Assembly (NCBI RefSeq): GCF_039710355.1
Contig: NZ_JBDKWZ010000004.1
Location: 186,001 to 250,000, forward strand
Direction: 5' to 3'
DNA length: 64,000 bases
Source of the DNA: Rapidithrix thailandica
GTDB lineage: Bacteria; Bacteroidota; Bacteroidia; Cytophagales; Flammeovirgaceae
Part shown: one piece after another, positions 1 to 9,339 of the stretch
How the letters are laid out: every line of letters begins with the position of its first letter
Numbering within the stretch: position 1 is the first letter of the stretch
Position numbers and translations under genes: made by a program
Notes under the pieces: model-generated
What the model saw: only the letters and a program-made list of their open reading frames with translations
What the model was told of the DNA's origin: nothing
Databases searched by the model: none

Positions 1-312
1 TGAGCTTGGACCGGATAAGAAGCATGGATTTGTTGACTGTTAAATACTTCGTAAAAAAAGCCCGGATTAATTATCTTTAGGGTAGGATTATATTTCAGTT
101 GTTGGGTTGAAAAATCAATCCTAAACCGGCCATTTCCGCTATCAATGATGAAGTTTACATATACGTTTAATCAGACTGACTATCTTTTGACTTGGAGGGG
201 ACGTATAGATAATAAAATGCCCTCCGCTTCAGTGTAGTAATTTTTTTAATCTGCAAAATAATAAATAGCTTGTTGATTAAAGAAACGAACAAAGAGAAGA
301 ATCCAATAATTA
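1..312. other. Left-edge region without a confident gene
   Basis: No complete gene is visible. The plus strand has short open stretches ending at 42 and 80 that could be the last codons of a gene starting outside the window. The minus strand has an open stretch of about 56 codons (170 down to 3) with protein-like composition but no ATG, bounded upstream by a TGA. A 7-base inverted repeat, TAGGATT (83-89) and AATCCTA (117-123), could be the end of an upstream transcript. None of these can be decided without the sequence to the left. Confidence 0.3.
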
Positions 313-321
313 GTGAAGTTT

Positions 322-726
322 ATGGAAAGTGTCCCTTTTAGAATTGAGTTATACGATGGTTTTGCAGAAACCCGAGGCATCTTGCGCTTGGAAAATGAAA
401 GTGTTTTTTTAGAATTTGAAACGAAAGATAGTTTTTTTGGGGTGATTAAGTCCGGGGTTCAGAGTATTGATATTCCATTGAAGTATTTATCTTCGGCACA
501 CTTAGCCAAAAGTATTTTTGGTAATAAAATTATTTTGCATGCTCACAGTCTGAAAGCCTTCGAAAAGTTTCCTTCCAGCTCTTCCGGAGAACTGAAATTA
601 GGCATTAAACGCAAATTTAAACATCAGGCAGAAAACTTGGTGACAAACATCAACCTCAAAATTTCCGAAGAACGTTTGAAAGCTCTCAGTGAAGATAACG
701 GATCCTCTAATCAATTAGAGCAATAA
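322..726 (+). CDS. Small cytoplasmic protein of unknown function
   Basis: I do not recognise this protein (134 residues from the ATG at 322; a GTG at 313 would add three residues). It has no signal peptide or membrane segment. The first half alternates hydrophobic and polar residues like a small beta barrel (for example FRIELYDGF and VFLEFETKDSFFGVI). The second half, from about residue 85, is basic and helical. The layout loosely recalls a PH/GRAM-like domain, but this is only inference. It is followed after 88 bases by a phosphatase-like gene on the same strand, so the two may be co-transcribed. Confidence 0.6.
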   Translation: MESVPFRIELYDGFAETRGILRLENESVFLEFETKDSFFGVIKSGVQSIDIPLKYLSSAHLAKSIFGNKIILHAHSLKAFEKFPSSSSGELKLGIKRKFKHQAENLVTNINLKISEERLKALSEDNGSSNQLEQ

Positions 727-814
727 AAGGGGCGGCTCTTCCGAATTGAAACGAGAGGTCCTTTGCCGAATCTACCGGACTCGTATTTATTAAAATATCA
801 TCTTTTACCAGCCC

Positions 815-1255
815 ATGTACACACAAACAGAATATATCCTTTTCATCTGTACCGGTAATTTTTATAGAAGTCGTTTTGCCGAGTATTATTTCAACTTTCT
901 GACGACTCAAATGGGAGGTACGCAAAAAGCTTTTTCCCGTGGGCTGGAAGTCTTTATGGCACGCAACCGCAAAAAAGGAGCTTTGTCTCAGGAAGTACTC
1001 GCCTACCTCAAGCAGCTAGAGATACCTCTGGAAACTAATCAACGATACCCCCGGCAACTACTAATGGCAGACTTGCAAAAGGCAAGCAAAGTCATCGCAT
1101 TGGATGAAACTGAGCACCGGAAAATGTTTCAGCGGTATTACCCGCAGTATGTATCCGGCGTGGAGTTTTGGAAGGTACACGATGTGGACCGCACAACTCC
1201 CGAAGAGGCTTTACCTGCGATAAAATTATTAATCGATCGGATGTTTGGTCAGTAA
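815..1255 (+). CDS. Low-molecular-weight protein tyrosine phosphatase-like protein
   Basis: This 146-residue protein begins with a strand leading into C-T-G-N-F-Y-R-S (Cys12 to Ser19), which fits the CX5R(S/T) phosphate-binding loop of the low-molecular-weight phosphatase / arsenate reductase fold. The length is typical of the family. A later Asp-rich turn (WKVHDVD, near residue 122) is at the place of the general-acid Asp loop, although the usual D-P pair is missing. It is cytosolic. The substrate cannot be read from the sequence; protein tyrosine phosphatase, arsenate reductase-like or another phosphatase role are all possible. It ends only two bases before the convergent methyltransferase gene, with no terminator between them. 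Confidence 0.75.
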   Translation: MYTQTEYILFICTGNFYRSRFAEYYFNFLTTQMGGTQKAFSRGLEVFMARNRKKGALSQEVLAYLKQLEIPLETNQRYPRQLLMADLQKASKVIALDETEHRKMFQRYYPQYVSGVEFWKVHDVDRTTPEEALPAIKLLIDRMFGQ

Positions 1256-1257
1256 GT

Positions 1258-2049
1258 TTATTTTACAAGATAATAAGCACAAGTGGTTAAGAAATTACGC
1301 AGAAAAGGGAGGTGGTTTACCAGAGGAATTTGTTGGCGTTGCTTTAACCGGAATTTGTATTCATAAATAGGGTTGACTAAATAAAAACGCTGGTGGGTAA
1401 TTTGAAAATCAGATTTTTTAGCCAGTTTTTCAAAACGCTCTATCGACAAGCCTGTTTGTTTGATATCCAATAATTCTCGCACTGTCCCTTCGCTTTCTCC
1501 CATTGAACTCAACAGCGATTTGTAGAAAAACGCAGGAAGTAAGTGGTAATACGGCAGTTTGCTAAGCAGGCTGTTTTGGCAAATTTGCTGATGGCCGCCA
1601 AAAGGCATTTGCCAAGGGGGGAAGCCAAAAAATACATGACCGTTGGGTGCCAGGATCTTCTTTAGCAGTTCAAAAAGTTGAGGCTTATGATGAATATGTT
1701 CAATCACATCTTTTAATACGATGAGGTCAAACCTTACGGGCAGTTCCTCCTCAAAATCAACATCAAAGATATTTTTATGGATTAAGTGTACCAGGCCTTC
1801 TTGCATCTCTTTTTGAAGTAACCGTTGAGCGGAAGCATACATGGTTGGGTTCAACTCAACGCCATATACTTGACAGCCCGCTTCTAAGAAGCCTTTTAAC
1901 ACTCCTCCGTCTCCACTGCCAATCTCCAGGATTTTTGCCTTTGTAGGGAGGTCATACCGCTCGCGTATAAAGGGAATGACATGGTTGAGGGTAGCTTTTC
2001 TCAGGTATTCGAAATAGATGCTCCGGTCTTTATGAAAGTCAAATGCCAT
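1258..2049 (-). CDS. Class I SAM-dependent methyltransferase
   Basis: This 263-residue protein shows the Rossmann methyltransferase signature: motif I EIGSGDG (residues 42-48), the acidic end of strand 2 at GVELN (about 63-67), and a motif IV/post-IV region DLIVLKDVIEHIHH. That last segment is typical of the UbiG/Methyltransf_11/23 type that acts on small molecules or lipids. There is no signal peptide, and the basic C-terminal tail may touch membrane. The substrate is not predictable. It is transcribed convergently with the phosphatase-like gene and separated by 382 bases from the M14 peptidase downstream of it on the same strand. Confidence 0.8.
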   Translation of the reverse strand: MAFDFHKDRSIYFEYLRKATLNHVIPFIRERYDLPTKAKILEIGSGDGGVLKGFLEAGCQVYGVELNPTMYASAQRLLQKEMQEGLVHLIHKNIFDVDFEEELPVRFDLIVLKDVIEHIHHKPQLFELLKKILAPNGHVFFGFPPWQMPFGGHQQICQNSLLSKLPYYHLLPAFFYKSLLSSMGESEGTVRELLDIKQTGLSIERFEKLAKKSDFQITHQRFYLVNPIYEYKFRLKQRQQIPLVNHLPFLRNFLTTCAYYLVK

Positions 2050-2326
2050 GAAGTTTGAGTCCGTTTGTGATGATTATATTCATTCGGGTGTTTGAAGCAA
2101 TTTCTGCAAGGAGCAAATATAAATTGAGCGGTATTAATTATTTGCTTTCAAAGTGATTTCTGTAAGATTTTTTTCAAAATACTTAATGCAGGGTTTACAC
2201 AATGGTCATAATATGTTATTTCGCCTGTTGCCAGTATTCAAGGGGTTTCTTCTAGTTTTGTCGGGATTTAAACTTTCAGTAAAGCGTATTTTCCGCTAAT
2301 ATTACTATCATAGGATAAATTGTGGT

Positions 2327-2355
2327 AGAGTCAGGTTGTTTTACATCCTGACTCT
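2327..2355 (-). terminator. Hairpin in the 2050-2431 gap
   Basis: A perfect 9-base stem, AGAGTCAGG (2327-2335) and CCTGACTCT (2347-2355), encloses an 11-base loop. It lies about 75 bases after the stop of the minus-strand M14 peptidase gene. The U-tract is weak, so termination is likely but not certain. The rest of the gap up to 2431 shows no gene. Confidence 0.5.
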
Positions 2356-2431
2356 GTTTATTTTGAATGATCCTAAATTGGGAAAATGCTAAACATACGC
2401 TGTTGCTATATTGCCGTATATTTTTCCCTTT

Positions 2432-4945
2432 TTACCAATTAAAAAATACGGCATTGGCCAATAAGATTTTGCCACTGTACCAAAACCCTCTGAATACAGG
2501 AGAGTCGGCAAAATAGACAAGCTGGCCACTGCCATAACTTTCCGTACCGATCACCAGGGAGGCTTTTAGTTGTTGCTTTACTTTGTGCCCGGTAAACCCG
2601 CTTACAGGCTCAGCCTCTTTAATCACTCCTACATTCCAGCCGCCCGATGATAAATAAGGGTAAGCTTTGGCATTGCGTTTCATACTGAAGGTATAGGAGC
2701 CTTCTCCAAAACTAAGTGGGTGGGTTTCATCCAGGTAAACTTTGTAAATACTACCCGGTACGCTGGAAGAAATCCCTTCACGTTGGGTATTCCCATATTT
2801 TTTTAACAGTTGATCGTTTGACGGTTGGGTTTTGTTATCCGAAGCCTGGTCGGCTTCCATTCGCTGGAAAAGCTTGGTTTTGGAAGTCAAGGTGCTTTGA
2901 ATGGCTTTTTCCAAAACAATCAACCGGCCTCCTTTGGAGGTAAAATCTAATAGCAACTCCCGGTATTCCTGATAATCTCCGGAAGGAAGAATAAGGACAT
3001 TGAATTTGCTTAAATCTACTTTTTCCAAATAGTCGGTGCGCAAGTTGGTGACGGGAAATTGCAGGTCTTGTTCAAAGTAGTGCCAAAGCTCTCCAAAGGC
3101 CGTGGGGGAAACTTCCGGACCGCTGATTAAAGCAATGGATGGCTTGGAAATATAGGTCATATACCCGGAGCCTAAATCCTTGCCCGAATGCATAAATCCC
3201 GTAGATGTACTGTGTAGTTGAACTTTACTTTGATCGGCTGCTTCTCGTACTACTTTTCCCAAAGGCTCTTCCAGGTGCCCATTGTCGGCTTGAGTAATGA
3301 CCAAACTTCCTCGTTGGTATTCTATGCCATTTATACTGAAAGGCTCCATGGCAAATCTGACATTGATAGTTTGCTGAAGTACTGCAGCCAAAAAGTGTAC
3401 ACTTCCCAAAGCATCCCAATGGACAATATAGGCATAGCTATTTTCCTCAATACCTTTGTTTTCAGTAAAGGGAGGTAAGCTTCCTTCCTTAGGAACAAAT
3501 GCTTTTTCACCCTTAAGTTGATAGGCATCCAAATTATACACATATGGCAATGCCCAAGAAGTTAAGTCATAGGTGAGCGAATCTTCCAGTTCAGGATGAG
3601 GGTCCATCACAACTTGTAACAACTGTGCTTTGGGTTGGAGGGTGGAAATGACAATATCCTTAGGGTCGAGTGAAAGGTTTTTGGTTGTATTAGTTTTATA
3701 ATGGAAGCCTCTCAAGTTTTTGATATGGCTATTCCCTTGAGGATGTCCGTAGCGAATTCCTTGTTTATCCAATAAGGTCAGAAAGTCTTTGATCCTTCCT
3801 TCCGGGTTGGTATTTTTGATTACATAGGTTGTCGGAGTGGGCTGGGTTTGAAAGTACTTTTCAAACTCTTGAAGCAACTGTTCCCTATGTAAATACGCGG
3901 ACTCGATGGTAGATAAACTGGCTTCATAATGATGAAGCATACGGTCTGCCAACGTCAATGGGATACCCGTTTGAGCGTCTTGCAATATGCGTCCGGCTTT
4001 TCCATGTCCTGATTGTTCGTAAGTAAAGCCGACTGCACCTTGAAAAGTGGGCCAGGTATCTCCATAGCTGGGGTAGAACAAATCAAATACTTCTTTAGAG
4101 AAATAAAGCCAATTGTTTTGGTCAAAATACTTGCTGTGATTTTGGGCAACATGTTGTTGAAACTCTTTTTGCCACTGGGAGATGGCTGGATGTAGCGGTG
4201 CGGCTGCCGGGCCAAAAAAATAAGAATTTCCACTGCTCATTTCATGCAAATCCACATGCACATGAGGCATCCATTGTTGGTAAATTTTAGTCCGGCAGGC
4301 ACTTTCTTGTTGTGTTTGCCATAGCCAGTCCCGGTTTAAATCAAATAAATAGTGGTTGAACCGCCCGGTAGGCCAAGGCTCCCAATGTTCACTGGCACTT
4401 ATCTCAGGGTTGGGATGCGTATGGCTTGTCTGGCGATACCAATTGACATACCTTTCACGGCCATCGGGGTTTTCACAAGGGTCTACTACCACCAAGGTAT
4501 TGTCCAGCCAAGTTGCGATGTCCTGGTTTTCACCGGTCGCCAAAGAGTAAAGGACTTTCATGGCGGCTTCAGTACCGGCGGCTTCATTGCCATGAATATT
4601 ATAACTCAGCCATACAATGGGAATTTCTTTGGCAACAGCTGCTTCATGGCTCAGCTTTATCTTGGAAAGGTGCTTTAAGCGAATCTGTTCAAGGTTTTGT
4701 AGGTTTTCAGGAGAAGAAATGAATGCCAGAAGTAAAGGGCGGCCTTCGTAGGTTTCTCCATACCGGACCACTTTTACCCGGGGGGAGAGGGCATCAATAT
4801 GTTCGAAATAATCGATGACCTGATGATGAAAGGTGAACTGTTGGCCTAGTGGATAATGTAAAAAGGCACTGGGGGACTGTAAAGCTTGTGCATATGAAAA
4901 AAGTACAGAGCAAAGAAAATACAGCAATAGCAAATATTTGTTCAT
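2432..4945 (-). CDS. Secreted M14-family zinc carboxypeptidase
   Basis: This is an 837-residue exported metallopeptidase. Residues 1-19 form a signal peptide ending before AQ. The M14 core is clear: HGNE gives zinc ligands His118 and Glu121, the third ligand is probably His234 in DLHEM, NPDGRER (159-165) and LNRDW (203-207) supply the substrate-binding Asn and Arg residues, and Glu310 in FTYEQSG is the likely catalytic glutamate. A long C-terminal half of about 450 residues includes a glutamine-amidotransferase-like Rossmann stretch (around LILPSGDYQEY) often seen in large Bacteroidota M14 proteins. It probably removes C-terminal residues from peptides in the periplasm or outside the cell. 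It stands alone, with almost 1 kb of gene-free DNA upstream. Confidence 0.88.
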   Translation of the reverse strand: MNKYLLLLYFLCSVLFSYAQALQSPSAFLHYPLGQQFTFHHQVIDYFEHIDALSPRVKVVRYGETYEGRPLLLAFISSPENLQNLEQIRLKHLSKIKLSHEAAVAKEIPIVWLSYNIHGNEAAGTEAAMKVLYSLATGENQDIATWLDNTLVVVDPCENPDGRERYVNWYRQTSHTHPNPEISASEHWEPWPTGRFNHYLFDLNRDWLWQTQQESACRTKIYQQWMPHVHVDLHEMSSGNSYFFGPAAAPLHPAISQWQKEFQQHVAQNHSKYFDQNNWLYFSKEVFDLFYPSYGDTWPTFQGAVGFTYEQSGHGKAGRILQDAQTGIPLTLADRMLHHYEASLSTIESAYLHREQLLQEFEKYFQTQPTPTTYVIKNTNPEGRIKDFLTLLDKQGIRYGHPQGNSHIKNLRGFHYKTNTTKNLSLDPKDIVISTLQPKAQLLQVVMDPHPELEDSLTYDLTSWALPYVYNLDAYQLKGEKAFVPKEGSLPPFTENKGIEENSYAYIVHWDALGSVHFLAAVLQQTINVRFAMEPFSINGIEYQRGSLVITQADNGHLEEPLGKVVREAADQSKVQLHSTSTGFMHSGKDLGSGYMTYISKPSIALISGPEVSPTAFGELWHYFEQDLQFPVTNLRTDYLEKVDLSKFNVLILPSGDYQEYRELLLDFTSKGGRLIVLEKAIQSTLTSKTKLFQRMEADQASDNKTQPSNDQLLKKYGNTQREGISSSVPGSIYKVYLDETHPLSFGEGSYTFSMKRNAKAYPYLSSGGWNVGVIKEAEPVSGFTGHKVKQQLKASLVIGTESYGSGQLVYFADSPVFRGFWYSGKILLANAVFFNW

Positions 4946-5923
4946 AGGTTTAAGGTATTTTTATGTTTGGGGAACCCGCAGTTTTTATGAAAAGATACAA
5001 ACTCCTGAACAAAATAACCGAATGCAACGGATATTAGCCGCATGCCGGAGTGAAATTTCAATAGCTGTGATAGGAAGTACTTTAATAATTAATCGGCAAG
5101 GCGTAGAAAGCATTTGAGAACTTTTCAGCCATCTTGCTTTTTTAGTCCGGCCATTACCGGATGACTTAGTCAGGAAATTATATAATTATTCAAAGTACTT
5201 CATTGATTATCAAAATAAAATAGTACATTTCCAGATTCATTCCGGGTGGTATCGCACTTGTTTTAGACCGGGTACGGTTTGAGTTTTTGGGAGGAGTCGA
5301 TAAAATCTTTTTAAGTGGATGAAAGCAATTCTGTATAGGTCTTTACAGACAGTGGAAAACCCTTGTAAATCAATTAGCAGCGTGTGCAATTTTTTGGATA
5401 AGAAACTTTTTATTTTATGAAAGCCGCAAGATCTTAAGAATAGAAAAAATCGTTCGTTAAATTGCCTGATTCCACTTAGATAAAGAAAAGTATTTATAAA
5501 TAACCGTTACTTTTGTATCCTGGCCCGAATAGCTGGAAAACATAAAGGTTCCTACTTCTTTTATTCTTGACTCACAGATCAACGTTGCTTTTTAATAGAA
5601 AGTAGAAGGGAGTATGTAAAACAATAGATTACAAAGGTTTTTGGGTAGAAAAGGGAGGTATTGAGAATACTTATTGTTAAAATATGCGAATGAAAATGGT
5701 TCTTCCATAGGCCTCTGTATTTTTGCGGGTCTTACTAAGTGCACATGAAGCAGGTCCTTAAGGTATCTTAATTGGTGGTTTACGAACGTTTGTTTCTATG
5801 TGTAACTATCCTGATATTAACAAAAACTATTCTTTGGGGTGATTTGATGCAAATCGCTTGATGCCATTCCGAAAGAATAAACCAAAACTTGAATTACGAA
5901 TTAGCAATTGTCGCTGAGTTTAA
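4946..5923. other. Gene-free region of about 980 bases
   Basis: I find no open reading frame of note in this AT-rich stretch between the divergent M14 peptidase and histidine kinase genes. A box TACTTTTG at 5508-5515 on the plus strand matches the Bacteroidota -7 consensus TAnnTTTG, but no good -33 TTG lies 19-22 bases upstream. If real, it would leave a leader of about 400 bases ahead of the kinase, or drive a separate small RNA. No repeat from elsewhere in the window is recognisable here. Confidence 0.45.
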
Positions 5924-8191
5924 ATGGATCCAAAACTATCAAACTTAATTAGCCATCACGATACACAGTCCTGGGCTCACCCTCATGCCTACCTGGATTT
6001 TGAAGGGAAGGTAATTAGTATTGGTAGGCTCTCTGATGAGCTGATTACCCCTGTACATGAACAGCCAAGCCAAGGCGCCTATTTTCCTGATTACTTATAT
6101 GTTGAGCATAGAGAAGAGTTTCTGCTTTGTTTTGCGAAAGCTAAAACCCAACAAACCCCACAAGTAAGCAAACTGCTGCTTTTGGAACAACCGGAGGAGT
6201 ATTTGAGGTATAGTATCAGTCCTATTATTCACCATGGAGCCATGGTGTTTTTAGTGTTTTTTGAAAAAATTAAAATCCCTCTTCAACTCACCGAGACAGA
6301 GGGGGATGCTGCCCAACACCCGGTACAACCTTCTTCGGGCAGTACGATTGAAAAGCGCCTTGAATTTATTGCGAAGGCAACCCTGGATGGGATTTATGAC
6401 TGGGATCGCCAACAAAGAAAAATTTGGGGAAATAAGGGCTTTTACCGAATGCTGGGTGTGGAGGAAGGGCAGGATGTGGACATTCAGGAATGGTGGACCA
6501 ACCAGATTCATCAGGATGATCGCCCCTATTTGTTAGAAAAAATAGCCTGGACATTTCAACATAAATTGAGTAAAATCACTCATGAATACAGGATCAACCG
6601 CCCGGACGGCTCCTATATTTATGTGTTGGACCACGGTTATATCCTGTATAATCAAAAGCAGGAGGCAGAGCGGATTGTGGGGGCCATTACTGATATTACT
6701 CAGATGAAAGAGGCCGAAATCCAACTGAAGGCTTCAGAGGAAAAATTCAGAAGAACGTTTAGCTCTGCTCCGGTGCCGATTGCGATCTTCCGTTCCGATG
6801 ACGGTTCGTTTGTGGATGTAAATGCTTCTTTCCTGGAGTTTTCCGGTTTCTCAAAACGTGAGCTGATCGGACAGTCCGCAGGGTCCTTAGGCTTGCATTT
6901 ACTCTCCGGGAAAGGGAGTGAAAGTGCGGAAGACAATGTCGCCTTTGAGTTGAACTCTCAAAAGCGTTCCGAATTGGAATTTTCCACGAAAACCGGCGAG
7001 AAACGCTTTGTATTGGTTTCTTCGGAGTGGGTACAGATTGACCATGTGGCATGTGTATTAACCATGCTCTACGATATTACCGAACGCAAACTGGCCGAAG
7101 AGAAAATCTTGGAAAATCAGCGTTTGGTGAATTCGATTAACCAAAACCTGACAGAAGGGATTTACCGGACGGATGATTCCGGTAATTTTGTGTATGTCAA
7201 TAAAGCCTTTATCGAGCTCTTTGGATTGAAAGAGCAGGAAGGGGGCACAAAAACCTCTTTTGGGGCGCTGTTTTCCGAAGGAAAAAAACACCTGGAGTTG
7301 TTAGGCAAATTGGCAAATGAAGGCTGTATAAAGGATGAGGAAATTAAAATGCTCCGGCAGGATGGAAGTCAGTTTTGGGGTTTGCACAGTTGTATCCTGT
7401 CAAAAGATACGAACGGTGAGGTCTTTTATGACGGAGCAATTGTAGACATTACCAATCGCAAACAATATGAACAATTGTTGGAGGATAAAAACGTGGAGCT
7501 GGAAAAAATCAATAAAGAACTGGATCGCTTTGTATACAGCGCCTCTCACGATTTGCGGGCTCCGCTCACCTCAATTTTAGGCTTGCTCAACATTGCCAAG
7601 TACGATGTAAAAGAACCCGTAGGTTTGAAATATCTCGATATGATCAAAACCAGTGCGGAACGTTTGCAAAAATTTATCAAAGACTTAATCAACTACTCGC
7701 GAAATTCCAGAACACAGCTTAATATCGAAGAGGTAAATTTCAAACAGTTGATTGACGAAACGTTTGAGGAACTGAAATTTGCCGGGGATTGGGACAAAAT
7801 CAGAAAGGAACTTCATTTTCAGGAGCAGGATGGGTTCTATACGGATGCCTATCGCTTAAAAATGATTTTTAACAACTTGATTGTCAATTCTATCAAATAC
7901 CATCGCTTCCGGCAAGAGGACCCCTACTTGTACATCGATGTTACCGTTAATCAGGACAAAGTGACCATTCTCATAAAAGACAATGGCCGGGGAATCTCAC
8001 AAGATCATTTGGATCATATTTTCGATATGTTTTACCGGGCTGCAGAAGATTCGGAAGGTTCGGGCTTGGGCTTGTATATTGTAAAAGAAACGATCCACCG
8101 CTTGAAGGGAAGCATACAGGTAAGCTCAAAAGAAAGGGAAGGCACTCTGTTTACCATTGCTCTGCCTAATTTGATTTCGGAACTTGAATAG
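5924..8191 (+). CDS. Soluble multi-PAS sensor histidine kinase
   Basis: This 755-residue kinase has no signal peptide or membrane segment and is probably cytosolic. A less conserved N-terminal region (1-140) is followed by three PAS/PAC repeats at about 144-260, 270-390 and 400-515, ending in typical PAC tails such as DITQMKEAE and DITERKLAE. A HisKA domain has phospho-acceptor His542 in SASHDLRAPLTS, and a HATPase domain has the N box (around Asn651), G1 box DNGRGI (686-691) and G2 box GSGLGL. The many PAS domains suggest a small-molecule, redox or light ligand, which cannot be named. No response regulator lies next to it, so it is an orphan kinase whose partner is elsewhere. Confidence 0.92.
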   Translation: MDPKLSNLISHHDTQSWAHPHAYLDFEGKVISIGRLSDELITPVHEQPSQGAYFPDYLYVEHREEFLLCFAKAKTQQTPQVSKLLLLEQPEEYLRYSISPIIHHGAMVFLVFFEKIKIPLQLTETEGDAAQHPVQPSSGSTIEKRLEFIAKATLDGIYDWDRQQRKIWGNKGFYRMLGVEEGQDVDIQEWWTNQIHQDDRPYLLEKIAWTFQHKLSKITHEYRINRPDGSYIYVLDHGYILYNQKQEAERIVGAITDITQMKEAEIQLKASEEKFRRTFSSAPVPIAIFRSDDGSFVDVNASFLEFSGFSKRELIGQSAGSLGLHLLSGKGSESAEDNVAFELNSQKRSELEFSTKTGEKRFVLVSSEWVQIDHVACVLTMLYDITERKLAEEKILENQRLVNSINQNLTEGIYRTDDSGNFVYVNKAFIELFGLKEQEGGTKTSFGALFSEGKKHLELLGKLANEGCIKDEEIKMLRQDGSQFWGLHSCILSKDTNGEVFYDGAIVDITNRKQYEQLLEDKNVELEKINKELDRFVYSASHDLRAPLTSILGLLNIAKYDVKEPVGLKYLDMIKTSAERLQKFIKDLINYSRNSRTQLNIEEVNFKQLIDETFEELKFAGDWDKIRKELHFQEQDGFYTDAYRLKMIFNNLIVNSIKYHRFRQEDPYLYIDVTVNQDKVTILIKDNGRGISQDHLDHIFDMFYRAAEDSEGSGLGLYIVKETIHRLKGSIQVSSKEREGTLFTIALPNLISELE

Positions 8192-8440
8192 TTGCTGCCG
8201 ACCTTCCCCATTTCGTTTTTATGAGTTATGAAATTTATCGTGTACGTTTTGCAACGGCTCACTTAAATTTTTAGCGAATTGTCCGATCTGTGAAAGAGCT
8301 TTAGGTGTATTGTATTGAAAACTTTCGAAAAGCTACTCATATTCGCTAGTTTATCCGAACTCTTGTGGGGATTTATTTCGTAATGTAAATAGAATTCACT
8401 AGATTGTATTATAGAATAAATAAAATTAACAGACAGTGTT

Positions 8441-8701
8441 ATGAGCAATCACAATAATTTTTTCAATGTATTAGCGGCTGTTATCGTAGGTGCTTTAATT
8501 GGCGCTGTGTCAGCATTGTTGTATGCACCTGAAAGCGGCAAGAGAACCCGTAAAAAATTAAACCGCAAGTTAAGGGACATTAATGAAAACCTAGAGGATT
8601 TAGTTACTGACAGCAAGCACAGGATAGCATTAATGACTGAAGATGCCGAACACAATTTCTCTGATTTGGTAAAAAAAGGAAAGAAACTGGTAAATGGTTA
8701 A
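8441..8701 (+). CDS. YtxH-like small membrane protein (first copy)
   Basis: This 86-residue protein has one N-terminal membrane helix (about residues 8-27, VLAAVIVGALIGAVSALLYA) followed directly by APESGKRTRKKL, the hallmark of the YtxH family, and then a charged helical tail. Such proteins are often general-stress or envelope-associated; the molecular role is not established. The same layout and length recur in the next gene downstream, so the pair arose by duplication. A perfect 15-base-stem terminator follows the stop immediately, so this copy is probably transcribed on its own. Confidence 0.82.
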   Translation: MSNHNNFFNVLAAVIVGALIGAVSALLYAPESGKRTRKKLNRKLRDINENLEDLVTDSKHRIALMTEDAEHNFSDLVKKGKKLVNG

Positions 8702-8705
8702 TAAA

Positions 8706-8746
8706 ATAATAATGCCTTTTTGCTGTATGTGAAAAGGCATTATTAT
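8706..8746 (+). terminator. Strong hairpin after first YtxH-like gene
   Basis: A perfect 15-base stem (8706-8720 pairing with 8732-8746, core AATGCCTTTT/AAAAGGCATT) with an 11-base loop starts five bases after the stop codon. The A/T-rich outer stem provides U-rich ends on both strands. Confidence 0.8.
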
Positions 8747-8774
8747 GACAAAATATATAAAACTACTTTGATGG

Positions 8775-8810
8775 AGAAGGAGAACAGTAGGGTATGCCGT
8801 TTCTCCTTCT
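8775..8810 (+). terminator. Second hairpin ahead of second YtxH-like gene
   Basis: AGAAGGAGAA (8775-8784) pairs perfectly with TTCTCCTTCT (8801-8810), followed by TTTG. It may be a second terminator in series or a leader hairpin. Because it covers position 8794, it argues against a translation start there for the next gene. Confidence 0.55.
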
Positions 8811-8865
8811 TTTGCTTTATTCAAATCATGTAATTGAAAATTTCACTCAAACAAACCGAATCATT

Positions 8866-9126
8866 ATGTGTAACCGGAATAGCTTTTTTAATGTACTATT
8901 AGCCCTGTTTGTCGGAGCTTTTACCGGCATTGTGACTGCGATGTTTCTTACTCAGGATGAAGAAGAAGGAGGGGGGAATAAATTGAACCGGATTTTGCAT
9001 GACATCAATGAAAAACTTGAAAGGCTGGTCAATCTGGGTAAAAAAGAATTGAAAAAAATGAGCGATCGTGTAGAAGATAAAGCCGAAGAAGTAATGAATA
9101 AGGGAGAATCTCTTTCGAACGAGTAG
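8866..9126 (+). CDS. YtxH-like small membrane protein (second copy)
   Basis: An in-frame start at 8794 exists, but I chose the ATG at 8866. It gives an 86-residue protein that aligns from its first residues with the preceding gene (N-x-FFNVL-A---VGA), and the upstream part would overlap a hairpin. One membrane helix (about residues 8-27) is followed by a charged helical tail with DINE--E-LV in common with the first copy. The APESG motif after the helix is lost and replaced by an acidic stretch (TQDEEEGGG), so the two copies have diverged at the membrane-cytosol boundary. Function is unknown; an envelope or stress role is inferred from the family only. Confidence 0.78.
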   Translation: MCNRNSFFNVLLALFVGAFTGIVTAMFLTQDEEEGGGNKLNRILHDINEKLERLVNLGKKELKKMSDRVEDKAEEVMNKGESLSNE

Positions 9127-9275
9127 CTAATTAAAAAGCCTGAAAATGACCAATAAACCCTCTTTTTAGAGGTGAGAAGTTTTTTAAGGAGTCGGGTTAA
9201 GCAACTCTCTGCTTTGTTGAGCGCTATTTCTCATGATAGCGTACCAAGAACCTTAAAAAAAAGAGGTTTCAAATT

Positions 9276-9317
9276 AAAAAACTCCAGGGTACATGAAAAT
9301 GAACCCTGGAGTTTTTT
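9276..9317. terminator. Bidirectional terminator between convergent genes
   Basis: A perfect 15-base stem, with ACTCCAGGGT at 9281-9290 and ACCCTGGAGT at 9303-9312 flanked by A5 and T5, encloses a 12-base loop. It can end the YtxH-like transcript and the opposing M23 peptidase transcript. A smaller hairpin (CCTCTTTTTAGAGG) lies just downstream of the YtxH-like stop near 9158. Confidence 0.85.
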
Positions 9318-9339
9318 AGTTGCTTCGTGATTTTTTTGT

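Noticed and set aside
707..925. Minus-strand 72-codon frame
   Set aside because: It overlaps the recognisable phosphatase-like gene and the end of the preceding gene.
5924..8191. Two-component pair at the PAS kinase
   Set aside because: No response-regulator gene adjoins the kinase; the neighbours are unrelated.
8794..8865. Upstream start for the second YtxH-like gene
   Set aside because: It lies within a hairpin, and the extension is not shared with the first copy.
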